Shown: positions 1-7,976, counted from the first letter of the stretch. The stretch is DNA of 11,986 nt from CAZAMT01 sp964486145 (GCA_964486145.1 CAZAMT010000116.1:1-11986), one strand, 5' to 3'. Notes: generated by a model from the letters alone, not told the origin. A program made the numbers and translations.

Positions 1-57
1 ACCATGATTGAAATGAGTGCCAAATTTCAGATTTGGACACAAATTTTAAAAAGATGA
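1..57 (+). CDS. 3' end of an upstream gene, product unknown
   Basis: Reading frame 1 is open from the window edge to a TGA at 55-57 and would encode a tail ending in ...QIWTQILKR. The other two plus-strand frames are closed by stops at 5-7 and 9-11. The stop overlaps the next gene's ATG in the classic ATGA arrangement (54-57), which is typical of translationally coupled genes and is the main reason to believe this is a real gene end. Too little is visible to name the product. In Bacteroidota, barrel proteins like the next one often follow an ECF sigma factor or small regulatory gene, but that is only inference here. Confidence 0.5.
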   Translation, partial: TMIEMSAKFQIWTQILKR

Positions 58-1358
58 AAAGCGCGATGATAATGATGATTGCAGTATCAATGATATTTAC
101 TGCATATAGTCAGGATACCACCGAATACAATGAACCCGCCGGGTTGGTAAATGTAATTGAAGAAAACGGAGTAACAACCATCTGGCTTGGCAGTAAAGAA
201 ATTTTGAACCTGGAAGAATCTGATGAAGGTGTTCAAATCAAAGTACATGACGATGACCTGGTTACCATTTTACATGACGATAATCGTGTGATTTTTAAAT
301 TAAAAGGTTCTGAAATTTCTGAAATACTCAACGAAAATGCGGTAACTTCAGAAGAAGATATCAACAAAGCCATTGGTGAAATAAACGAGCAGTTGCTGCG
401 GGAACTTGAAAATTCAAAGATTGACGAGGACGAAGTTGATATTGAAATAGAGGACGATGAAGTACATTTTGACCTGGAAGAGTTTGGTTTACTTGAGATC
501 AGGGATTACGATGATGGCGTTAAAATCACCATTCGCGAAAAACCGTTGCTTGATTATCGTGAAGACAGCGATACCACAAAAATACGGTTTGGAAAAAAAG
601 GCATCAAAATCATCGAAGATGAAGATGGAAATACTTCTGTGAAAGTGCTCGATATAGAAGATGAAGAGGAAGATACCGAATTTGATGATGAGGTGTCGGA
701 CAAACACCGGGGAAAAGATTTTAAAGGACACTGGGCAGGATTTCAGATTGGACTGAATAATTATTTTGATCCGGATTTTAACCTTAGCAGGACGGAAGGA
801 GAGGAGTATATGGATTTAAATACCGGGCGTTCTGTCAATGTAAACATTAATTTTTTGGAATATGGTGTTGGGTTGGGTACCGACCGGATTGGACTGACAA
901 CAGGTATGGGATTTGAGTTTTCCAATTACTTTTTTGATAATAACAACAACATCGTTAAAAATCAGGAAACCGGTTTTATTGAGGAACTGGATTACAATGA
1001 CCTTGGAATTAACCTGGCAAAAAGTAAATTAACCACCACCTATTTAACTGTTCCATTGATTTTGGAAACACAAATTGGCGGCAATAAAAGAAGTAAAAGA
1101 CTGCATATCTCGGCCGGAATCATTGGATCGCTTAAGATTGGTTCACATACAAAAGTGGTTTACAAAGAAAGCGGAAGCAAGCAAAAAGATAAAAACCGGG
1201 ATGATTTTAACCTGAATTCATTGCGATACGGGTTAACGGCAAGCATTGGTTACCAGGCTCTTAACCTATATGCCAATTATTATCTAATGCCACTTTTTGA
1301 AACTGATAAAGGACCTGAATTGTATCCTTTTAATGTTGGAGTTGCATTTTTCTTTTAA
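54..1358 (+). CDS. Exported acidic protein with C-terminal PorT-like outer-membrane beta-barrel
   Basis: This 434-residue protein is predicted to sit in the outer membrane. The ATG at 54 is preferred over the in-frame TTG at 33 because it starts directly at a signal peptide (MKSAMIMMIAVSMIFTAYSQ, cleavage near residue 20) and overlaps the upstream stop as ATGA. Residues about 35-220 are extremely rich in Asp and Glu and consist of short alternating beta-like stretches such as DEGVQIKVHDDD and DDGVKITIREK. From about residue 224 (KGHWAGFQIGLNNYF) to the end, the pattern of aromatic and alternating hydrophobic residues, with the terminal VGVAFFF, matches the outer-membrane beta-barrel family related to PorT (OMP_b-brl_2 type). 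The terminal Phe is usual for barrel insertion. No enzymatic motif is visible and the biological role is unknown. The acidic part could bind cations or face the periplasm; that is inference. The gene ends at a strong terminator. Confidence 0.8.
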   Translation: MKSAMIMMIAVSMIFTAYSQDTTEYNEPAGLVNVIEENGVTTIWLGSKEILNLEESDEGVQIKVHDDDLVTILHDDNRVIFKLKGSEISEILNENAVTSEEDINKAIGEINEQLLRELENSKIDEDEVDIEIEDDEVHFDLEEFGLLEIRDYDDGVKITIREKPLLDYREDSDTTKIRFGKKGIKIIEDEDGNTSVKVLDIEDEEEDTEFDDEVSDKHRGKDFKGHWAGFQIGLNNYFDPDFNLSRTEGEEYMDLNTGRSVNVNINFLEYGVGLGTDRIGLTTGMGFEFSNYFFDNNNNIVKNQETGFIEELDYNDLGINLAKSKLTTTYLTVPLILETQIGGNKRSKRLHISAGIIGSLKIGSHTKVVYKESGSKQKDKNRDDFNLNSLRYGLTASIGYQALNLYANYYLMPLFETDKGPELYPFNVGVAFFF

Positions 1359-1380
1359 TTATCATAACAGTAACAATGGA

Positions 1381-1405
1381 AGCCGGGTACTTACCCGGTT
1401 TTTTT
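1381..1405 (+). terminator. Rho-independent terminator of the beta-barrel gene
   Basis: The inverted repeat CCGGGT-ACTT-ACCCGG (1383-1398) is extended outward by A/G-T pairs and is followed directly by seven T residues (1399-1405). It lies 22 bases after the barrel gene's stop, in the right orientation for plus-strand transcripts. The opposite strand lacks a following T run. Confidence 0.9.
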
Positions 1406-1469
1406 ATGCTCAAGGATGAATGATTTCAATGGAATAGTAAATTTTAAATAACTGATTTTATAAAATTTA

Positions 1470-1477
1470 TATCTTTA
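1470..1477 (+). promoter_or_regulatory. Possible Bacteroidota -7 element for the ThiF-like/phosphatase operon
   Basis: TATCTTTA differs by one base from the TAnnTTTG element used by the main sigma factor in this phylum, and lies 19 bases before the ATG at 1497 and after the terminator at 1381-1405. No convincing TTG element is seen at the expected distance upstream, so this is a weak call. Confidence 0.25.
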
Positions 1478-1496
1478 TACGGTCAAAAAATAGCAT

Positions 1497-2255
1497 ATGG
1501 AATCATCTGTACTATCACAACAGGAAATCAGGCGTTATCAAAAACTGATAAATCTGGATAAAATAGGGCTTGAAGGGGCTGAAAAAATTAAGAATGCAAG
1601 TGTTTTGGTTGTTGGTGCCGGTGCATTAGGTGCTCCTGTATTACAGTATCTTACATCTCTTGGAGTCGGGATTATCGGAATACTTGACAACGACGTCATC
1701 GAAGAGAAAAATTTACCAGGACAAATTCTTTTCGGAACAAAAGATCTGGGCAAGCAAAAGGCAATTATTTCAAGGGATAAACTACAGCAAATAAATCACC
1801 TGGTAAAGTTTAACATTCACAATATTTGTCTTTCTCCAAACAATGCACTCGGCTTTTGCCAGGAATATGACATTATCGTAGATGCCACTGATAATTTTAC
1901 TGCCAAGTATTTAATCAATGATGCATGTGTTATTTTGAAGAAACCCTGGGTATATGGCGTTTGCCGGGAGTTTGAAGGAAGTTTTACAGTTTTCAGTGGA
2001 AAAACCGGGCCTACCTTACGGTGTTTATATCCTGAGCGACCTATCAACCGGGATAACCTTTCAGGAAATGGTGAGATTGGTATGCTTACCGGTGTTACCG
2101 GCTCGTTATTGGTTAGTGAGGTTGTAAAATTACTTACAAATGCCGGGGAAATATTTTCCGGACAACTGTGTACTTTTAATCTTCTGAACAACCAGTTTTC
2201 GGCGGATAAAATTGAAACTACTCAAGAAAATCTGAAAATAACATCCATTATTTAA
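1497..2255 (+). CDS. HesA/MoeB/ThiF-family (E1-like) protein, divergent
   Basis: This 252-residue protein has the Rossmann fold of enzymes that adenylate the C-terminus of ubiquitin-like sulfur carriers (ThiS, MoaD). It shows the nucleotide loop GAGALG (40-45), the LDND segment (63-66), the GKQK lysine region (85-88), the family signature DATDNF (129-134) and the late VTGSLLVSEVVKLL helix (about 208-222). Several family positions are altered. The arginine of the N-terminal RYxRQ motif is Lys16, NLxRQ reads NLPGQ (72-76), the first cysteine of CxxC before LYPE is missing, the usual Cys of the CxEAGV segment is absent (LSGNGEIG), and there is no C-terminal CxxC. The zinc site therefore appears lost and adenylation may be impaired or changed. 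No carrier protein, ThiG or molybdopterin gene adjoins it. It is followed after 21 bases by the TPR-phosphatase and is probably co-transcribed with it. Family assignment is confident; the substrate is unknown. Confidence 0.85.
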   Translation: MESSVLSQQEIRRYQKLINLDKIGLEGAEKIKNASVLVVGAGALGAPVLQYLTSLGVGIIGILDNDVIEEKNLPGQILFGTKDLGKQKAIISRDKLQQINHLVKFNIHNICLSPNNALGFCQEYDIIVDATDNFTAKYLINDACVILKKPWVYGVCREFEGSFTVFSGKTGPTLRCLYPERPINRDNLSGNGEIGMLTGVTGSLLVSEVVKLLTNAGEIFSGQLCTFNLLNNQFSADKIETTQENLKITSII

Positions 2256-2276
2256 CATCCGGAAAAACATCCTTGT

Positions 2277-4334
2277 ATGTTAAGAATTTTTTTTACTGCA
2301 TTAAGCATAATTTTTCTATTTACCGGAAGCTACTGCCAAAACCCGTTGATTGATTCTTTGAAAAACAATCTCCGGGACGTCGAAAGTGATAAGAAACTTG
2401 GTGTTATCGAAAAAATATACACCGAATACCAAAAATCCGAACCAGACAGTGCGCTCAGATATGCGTATAAATATTTGCAAATGGCGAATGAGGTGGAGGA
2501 TTCGGCAGAAATTGGCAGGGCGCTGAATTTTATTGGCAGCCATTATCAGGTTAGGGGTGAATACGATACCTGTAAGTATTTTTACAACAATGCATTGGAT
2601 ATTTATGAAAGCATTAAAAATAACAAAGGTAAGGCAATGACATTGAGCAATCTGGGTGTGCTTCACCGGAAAGCCGGTAATTTCGATCAGGCACTTGATT
2701 ACCAGTTGCAATCGCTGAACATCAGGGAGCAGTTGAATGATGATGCCGGGATGGCAAATAACATGCACAATATTGGCGGGATATATTACTACATGAACAA
2801 TTACCAAAAGGCTGTGGAATATTTCTCCAACGCGCGCAGTCTGAATATCCGGATCGAAAACAATCTTCAGGTTGCAAAAACCGACAATAACCTGGGAAGC
2901 GTATTTATGGAAATGGGCTTGATCGATTCGTCCCTGCATCATTATCAACTTGCGCTTGAATACTTTGAGAAACATGGATATGAAATATATGCTGCCATCA
3001 TTCGGGATAATATCGGTACAATCTACGGTAAAACAGGAAATTATTCCGAGGCACTTAAATACCATCAGTCAACACTAAGCATCCATAAAAAGAACAACAA
3101 CCTTGAGCGGTTAGCCCATACTTTTAACAATATCGGCGTATTGTTTATGAAGATGGAAGAAGATAAGCAGGCTGAGAAACACCTTATTCAGGGACTAGAA
3201 CTGGCCAAAAAAATTGATAATAAGGAGCTGATCTATGAATTGTTACACAGCCTTTATGAAAATGCCGAAAAAACTGGAAGGTTCAAAGTTGCTCTTGATT
3301 ATTTCATTCAGCATACTGCAATGAAGGATACCATCATGAGTGAAAAAACCCATCAGCAAATGGTGGAAATGGAAACCAAATACGAAACCGAAAAGAAAGA
3401 GCAGCAAATTGAGTTACAAAAATCGCAGCTATCGATACAAGAAGCGGAGTTAAAACAACATCAAACTCAAAAATACCTGTTTGCTACAACCTCGTTTTCC
3501 ATCCTGCTCATTACCATTATGCTTGCAATAAGGTATATTGAAAAGAGAAGATTAAACAACATCCTGGCTGCCAAGAACAGAAGCATCACTGAGAGTATTT
3601 CGTACGCGCAAAAGATACAGTCGGCAGTGCTTCCTCCCGTAGATATGATCAATCACATGCTGCCCGAACATTTTATTTTATATTTACCGAGGGACATTGT
3701 AAGTGGAGATTTTTACTGGATCACGCGGGCAAAAGGTCAAACCATTGTTGCAGCAGCAGACTGCACCGGCCACGGAGTTCCTGGTGCTTTCATGAGCATG
3801 CTTGGTTTTACATTATTAAATGAGGTGGTTAGCGGCATGGAACTTCTCCAGGCAAATATTATTCTGAATGAACTTAGAAATAAAGTAAAATCATCGTTAC
3901 GACAAACCGGTGATGATTACGAAACGCAGGATGGTATCGATATAGCTTTGTGCGTCATCGATCAGCAAAATCAAACAATGCAATATGCCGGGGCTAATAA
4001 TCCACTGATTATCATCTCAGAAGAAGGTTTACACAGAATTAAACCTGATCGAATGCCGGTAGGTATTCAAATCAACGAAAAAGCTTCGTTTACAAATCAT
4101 TCTGTTCGTCTTAAAAAGGATGATATAATTTATTTATTTTCAGACGGGTATATTGATCAATTTGGAGGCGAAACCGGAACAAGGCTTAAAGCAAGTAAAT
4201 TTGAAGAATTACTTACCAGTATATCTCATTTAGATATGCAATCGCAACATAAAAAGCTAAAAAATTTTCATTTAGAATGGAAAAACGGGTACGATCAAAT
4301 TGATGACATCCTGGTAATGGGAATACGTGTTTAG
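2277..4334 (+). CDS. Membrane-anchored TPR protein with C-terminal SpoIIE/PP2C serine phosphatase
   Basis: This 685-residue protein begins with a signal sequence (MLRIFFTALSIIFLFTGSYC). About six to seven tetratricopeptide repeats follow (roughly residues 78-340, with recurring NLG, NIG and A-x-x-Y/H patterns), then a Glu/Gln-rich coiled coil (about 355-398) and one membrane helix (about 401-420). A SpoIIE-type PP2C phosphatase domain runs from about 443 to the end. Its metal-binding motifs are intact: SGDFYW (476-481), ADCTGHGVPGAFMS (494-507), FSDGYIDQFGG (621-631) and the closing DDILV (676-680). The domain should dephosphorylate phosphoserine or phosphothreonine on a partner such as an anti-sigma-factor antagonist, but no partner gene is nearby. 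The topology implies periplasmic repeats sensing a ligand or protein and a cytoplasmic catalytic domain. The ATG lies 21 bases after the ThiF-like gene, suggesting one operon. Such fusions are common in Bacteroidota; individual targets are mostly unknown. Confidence 0.9.
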   Translation: MLRIFFTALSIIFLFTGSYCQNPLIDSLKNNLRDVESDKKLGVIEKIYTEYQKSEPDSALRYAYKYLQMANEVEDSAEIGRALNFIGSHYQVRGEYDTCKYFYNNALDIYESIKNNKGKAMTLSNLGVLHRKAGNFDQALDYQLQSLNIREQLNDDAGMANNMHNIGGIYYYMNNYQKAVEYFSNARSLNIRIENNLQVAKTDNNLGSVFMEMGLIDSSLHHYQLALEYFEKHGYEIYAAIIRDNIGTIYGKTGNYSEALKYHQSTLSIHKKNNNLERLAHTFNNIGVLFMKMEEDKQAEKHLIQGLELAKKIDNKELIYELLHSLYENAEKTGRFKVALDYFIQHTAMKDTIMSEKTHQQMVEMETKYETEKKEQQIELQKSQLSIQEAELKQHQTQKYLFATTSFSILLITIMLAIRYIEKRRLNNILAAKNRSITESISYAQKIQSAVLPPVDMINHMLPEHFILYLPRDIVSGDFYWITRAKGQTIVAAADCTGHGVPGAFMSMLGFTLLNEVVSGMELLQANIILNELRNKVKSSLRQTGDDYETQDGIDIALCVIDQQNQTMQYAGANNPLIIISEEGLHRIKPDRMPVGIQINEKASFTNHSVRLKKDDIIYLFSDGYIDQFGGETGTRLKASKFEELLTSISHLDMQSQHKKLKNFHLEWKNGYDQIDDILVMGIRV

Positions 4335-4358
4335 TAATAGGTGTTATTCCTGAATTTT

Positions 4359-5648
4359 TCATGAAGAGTTTCGCTTCAAAACTGACTTGATGGGATTTAG
4401 AAGTTTATTAATCAACAGGATATCTTGTGTAATGATTTCTGCATTTCCTTCCATGTCGTACGTAAAATCAAGGGTAATGCCATAGTTCGTTATGAGTTTA
4501 TCCGGGAGATCAACAAATACCGAAAACATATCATTTTCAGCAGCCATGGAAACAGCAGCTACTTTCCCTTCAAGAACTCCGTATTCGAGGTAAGGATAAT
4601 TTCGCAATTTGATGATTACTTTTTTTCCTGCTTTCACTTTGCCTGCGCCATCCTGGTTAAGCGCCAATTTGCCGATAATGGCTCCCTGATCCTTGGGAAT
4701 TACCATCATAACAGTACTTCCGGATGTAACTGATTGATTGGTACTCCAGTATTCCATAAATGAAATATTTCCTGAGATGGGGGAGATAAGGACATATTTG
4801 TTTTCCCAGATGTTAATCTCAGCCTTTAAATTTTCATACGTTTCATTTAACCGCAATTGGTGTTGTTTTTTGAGTTGTTCAAAATTATTTCGGTTGTCAA
4901 TTTGCACTTCCTGTAATTGGGCTATATCCAACTCTGTTTCCGAAATTTTGCTGAGAGATTCATGATATTTGAGTTTTTTCTGAAGCAGGTTGGCTTTGGA
5001 CTGGTCCATTGCCTGGTCTGAAATAACACCGTCTGCGTGCAATGTTGAATCGCGTTGATATTGTTTTTGCAGCAGTAACAGGTCATCGAGGATGATTGTA
5101 TTTTGTTCCTTTAACTGGTTCAGAAGAACCATATATTTTTTTAATTCGTTTTGAATCGCGACGGCTTTTTGCGGATAATATTGCAAATCATGAAAATGCC
5201 AATAGGTGTCATAGGCTTTTTTAAATGATTCGTAGTGTGGCTGAACCTCTCCCAAATCAAGGTATGTTGATGGTGAAAGGTTCCTTGCAGGATTTTGTAA
5301 TGATATGGAATCAAGCAATGATTTGAGTTTCCAGATATCCTGGTAGGCTGCCGGGTTTTCAATCACGGCAAGAGGTTCACCAGAAGTAACTGACTGCTTG
5401 TCGGTTACAAACAAAGATGCAATTTGACCGTCGGATCGGGCAATGACTTTAGCCGGTGGATTTTCTGTAGTTATGGTTATGGTTTCGTGAATCACGGAAG
5501 GTGACCGGTAAATAAAGCTTCCTCCAATCAAAAATAGCAGCAGGCCAACCACAATACTTGTACCCCATCGTACAATCCAGCTCGGGATGTTACCCAGGAT
5601 TTCCTGCACTTCTTCATTTCTGATTTCTATGTTTTCATTTTCATTCAT
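4359..5648 (-). CDS. HlyD-family periplasmic adaptor subunit of a peptide exporter
   Basis: This 429-residue protein has a short cytoplasmic N-terminus, one membrane helix (about 28-47), and two lipoyl-like half-motifs. The first (residues about 65-97, with GQIASLFVTDKQSVTSGEPL) is separated from the second (about 286-317, ISPISGNISFMEYWSTNQSV) by a long coiled-coil hairpin (about 100-285). A beta-barrel domain follows (about 320-410). This is the layout of membrane-fusion proteins that bridge an inner-membrane ABC exporter to an outer-membrane channel. It is the second gene of a minus-strand operon, starting 6 bases after the stop of the C39-peptidase ABC transporter, which is its expected partner. 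No TolC-like gene is present in the window, so the channel is presumably encoded elsewhere. It converges on the phosphatase gene with a 24-base gap. The family call is firm; the exported substrate is unknown. Confidence 0.9.
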   Translation of the reverse strand: MNENENIEIRNEEVQEILGNIPSWIVRWGTSIVVGLLLFLIGGSFIYRSPSVIHETITITTENPPAKVIARSDGQIASLFVTDKQSVTSGEPLAVIENPAAYQDIWKLKSLLDSISLQNPARNLSPSTYLDLGEVQPHYESFKKAYDTYWHFHDLQYYPQKAVAIQNELKKYMVLLNQLKEQNTIILDDLLLLQKQYQRDSTLHADGVISDQAMDQSKANLLQKKLKYHESLSKISETELDIAQLQEVQIDNRNNFEQLKKQHQLRLNETYENLKAEINIWENKYVLISPISGNISFMEYWSTNQSVTSGSTVMMVIPKDQGAIIGKLALNQDGAGKVKAGKKVIIKLRNYPYLEYGVLEGKVAAVSMAAENDMFSVFVDLPDKLITNYGITLDFTYDMEGNAEIITQDILLINKLLNPIKSVLKRNSS

Positions 5649-5654
5649 AATGGC

Positions 5655-7844
5655 TCATGTTCCAAGTTCGAGTTGGTTTTTAACCAATTGATAGTACTGC
5701 CCCTTTTTTTCTATGAGTTCATGGTGATGACCAACTTCTGCAATTTCCCCTTCATCAAGCACTACGATTTGGTCAGCATTTTTAACTGTACTTAATCGGT
5801 GTGCAACCACAACCACTGTGCGACTGCTGAAAAAGCTGTTGAGATTATGCATAATGGCTTTTTCATTTTCTGCATCAAGCGAACTTGTACTTTCATCCAT
5901 AAACAGAAATGATGGATTTTTATAAATGGCCCGTGCAATCAACATTCGTTGTTTTTGTCCTCCACTAAGCCCCTGGCCGTTCATTCCTATTTTTGTATTG
6001 TAACTCAGGGGCAGTTTTTCGATATAATTTTGAATGTTTGCCAGTCTTGCAGCCTCTATCAGGCGGGAAGTATCAACTCTGCCTGAACTTAGGGCAATGT
6101 TATTGGCAATGGTATCAGAAAAAATGTAGCCATCCTGCATTACCACACCGCATTTGTTTCTCCACGTTTTTAAGTCGAAATTGTTAAGGTTTATTTCCCC
6201 AATGTTGATCTCCCCTTCTATAGGTTTATAAAAGCCCAGAAGGAGTTTAAGCAATGTGGTTTTACCGCTTCCGCTAACACCTACAACGGCTGTAATTTTA
6301 TGTTGTGGAATAACCATGTTGAGGTTTTTCAGAACTTTAGGCGAATGCGGCCCTTCGTACTGGAAGGAAAGATTGGAGATGGTTATGTCTTGTTTTTCGG
6401 GGAACAGGTTTAATTTTACTTCTTTTTGCTGTTCTTCATCATCCTGTTCGTGCACTTCACTTAACCGTTCCAGGCTGATTTTGGCATTCTGGCTTTTATG
6501 AAGGAAACCAACAAATTGCTCAACCGGTGATTTGAGCTGACCAAGAATGTACGATACCGCAAGCATCATACCCAGAGTCATTTGGCCTTCAATAACTTCG
6601 CGAGCCACAATAAAAATGATAACGATACTTGCAATTTCATGAATAAAGATAGTACCTGCATTCTGGTACTGATTTAGCGCGAGATTCTTAATATTCACCC
6701 TAAACAATGATGCCTGTATCCCTTCCCATTCCCAGCGTTTGCGAATGTCACTGTCATTTAATTTAATTTCCTGTATACCGTTAATGATTTGGATAACTTT
6801 ACTCTGGTTTTCGGAGAGCTGCTCAAAACGGGCATAATCGAGAACTCGCCTTTTGCCCATAAACCGGCTTACCCACAGAATATAAAACAATGTGCTTCCG
6901 GTAAAAATCAAAAAAATCGATATGTTGTATATCGCGAGTACAATTCCGAAAATGAGAAGGTTTAAAAAAGAAAACAGCGTGGTGAGGGTTGAAGTGGTTA
7001 AAAACTCTTCGATACGGCGATGATCACTGATGCGTTGAAGAATATCACCGACAAGTTTTGTTTCGAAAAAACCAACCGGAAGCTTCATTAGTTTAATCAA
7101 AAAATCAGATATCAGGGATACATTGATGCGTGTGCTAAGATGCAAAAGAATCCAGCTCCTGATAAATTCAATGGAGGTACGTCCAATGATGAACAGCAAT
7201 TGCGCGAGTAGAATCAGGTAAACAAACCCAATGTCCTTGTTATTGATGCCATAATCAACAAGGGCCTGGAAAAGCAGTGGGAATAATAATAGCAGGATGC
7301 TCCCCGCAACAAGTCCAATGGTTAATTGCCAGATGAGTTTTTTAAATGGTTTTAAATAGCTCAGCAAAAATCGAAACCCTGCCTTGTTTATTTTTTCTTC
7401 TTTGCTTTGAAAAAATGCAGGGGTAGGTTCAAGCAAAAGACAAATACCAACATCCTCACTGTTCTTTTTGGTACTTGCCCAGTTTTTTTTGAAATCATTT
7501 ATGCTATACGTCAGCAATCCCAGGGCAGGATCAGCAACATGAACTTTCCCTTTTTTAATTTTGTAAACCACTACAAAATGGTTTTGCTTCCAATGCGCAA
7601 TTAACGGTAATGGAGCTTCCTTCACAAGGGTTTGCACCGTCATGCCGGTTCCCAGGGTTTTAAAACCAATGGCTTCTGCTGCTTCACTAATTCCCTGCAA
7701 CGACACGCCTTCCCTCGAAATGTAACTTTTTTCACGGAGCGTATTCAGTGAATAGCTTTTCCCGAAATGCTTTGCCACCATGCGCAGGCAGGTTGGGCCG
7801 CAATCCATTGCATCCAGTTGTTTATAAAAAGGGAATGAAGACAT
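5655..7844 (-). CDS. Peptidase-domain (C39) ABC transporter, bacteriocin/peptide exporter type
   Basis: This 729-residue protein fuses three parts. The N-terminal C39 cysteine peptidase (about 1-140) shows Gln9, Cys15 in DAMDCGPTC, His89 in QNHFVVV and Asp105 in VADPALG, which are the oxyanion and catalytic residues. A transmembrane domain of about six helices follows (about 165-440). The C-terminal ATPase (about 485-729) has Walker A GVSGSGKTT (522-530), Q-loop Gln570, signature LSGGQ (626-630), Walker B ending in MDE (649-651) and switch His682. Every key residue is intact, so it should cut a leader after a double-glycine-like site and export the peptide using ATP. The HlyD-like adaptor follows directly. 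The ATG at 7844 fits the peptidase start exactly. No small precursor gene with a GG leader is seen in the intergenic stretches of this window, so the cargo is unknown. It could be a bacteriocin, a RiPP or a signalling peptide. Confidence 0.93.
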   Translation of the reverse strand: MSSFPFYKQLDAMDCGPTCLRMVAKHFGKSYSLNTLREKSYISREGVSLQGISEAAEAIGFKTLGTGMTVQTLVKEAPLPLIAHWKQNHFVVVYKIKKGKVHVADPALGLLTYSINDFKKNWASTKKNSEDVGICLLLEPTPAFFQSKEEKINKAGFRFLLSYLKPFKKLIWQLTIGLVAGSILLLLFPLLFQALVDYGINNKDIGFVYLILLAQLLFIIGRTSIEFIRSWILLHLSTRINVSLISDFLIKLMKLPVGFFETKLVGDILQRISDHRRIEEFLTTSTLTTLFSFLNLLIFGIVLAIYNISIFLIFTGSTLFYILWVSRFMGKRRVLDYARFEQLSENQSKVIQIINGIQEIKLNDSDIRKRWEWEGIQASLFRVNIKNLALNQYQNAGTIFIHEIASIVIIFIVAREVIEGQMTLGMMLAVSYILGQLKSPVEQFVGFLHKSQNAKISLERLSEVHEQDDEEQQKEVKLNLFPEKQDITISNLSFQYEGPHSPKVLKNLNMVIPQHKITAVVGVSGSGKTTLLKLLLGFYKPIEGEINIGEINLNNFDLKTWRNKCGVVMQDGYIFSDTIANNIALSSGRVDTSRLIEAARLANIQNYIEKLPLSYNTKIGMNGQGLSGGQKQRMLIARAIYKNPSFLFMDESTSSLDAENEKAIMHNLNSFFSSRTVVVVAHRLSTVKNADQIVVLDEGEIAEVGHHHELIEKKGQYYQLVKNQLELGT

Positions 7845-7862
7845 TACGAAACAATATAAAGG

Positions 7863-7894
7863 TAAATGTAGAAATTTAATTTTTTAAGGGACAA
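7863..7894 (-). promoter_or_regulatory. Candidate promoter of the peptide-exporter operon
   Basis: On the minus strand, TTG (complement of 7892-7894) is followed after 21 bases by TACATTTA (complement of 7863-7870), one mismatch from the phylum's TAnnTTTG element. The box lies 18 bases before the transporter's ATG. Spacing and position fit, but the region is very AT-rich, so a chance match is possible. Confidence 0.4.
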
Positions 7895-7976
7895 TAAATT
7901 TCATAATTATTTAACATGCAGAGGAAATCAAAAAATTGAAAATCCCGTAGAATTGCATATATTAAATATCCGTTAC

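Noticed and set aside
33..53. TTG start extending the barrel protein by seven residues
   Set aside because: The extension places charged residues before a good signal peptide, and the ATG at 54 has the ATGA overlap with the upstream frame.
1406..1496. Short open frames and possible small RNA between the terminator and the ThiF-like gene
   Set aside because: The stretch is simple AT-rich sequence with only a few codons open at a time and no stable hairpin.
2316..3065. 249-codon open frame antisense to the TPR region
   Set aside because: It lies wholly opposite a well-supported coding region, has no recognisable domain, and its openness follows from the repeat-rich codon pattern of the TPR gene.
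4335..4358. Possible bidirectional terminator between the phosphatase and adaptor genes
   Set aside because: Only four- to six-base stems with long loops could be drawn and no T tract follows, so it is not supported.
5141..5362. Small minus-strand frame inside the adaptor gene considered as a possible exported peptide
   Set aside because: It overlaps the coiled-coil region of the adaptor in another frame, lacks a GG-type leader and has no separate start signal.
7953..7976. TTG start extending the histidine kinase by eight residues
   Set aside because: An in-frame ATG at 7977 lies right before the first membrane helix, and nothing supports the rarer start.
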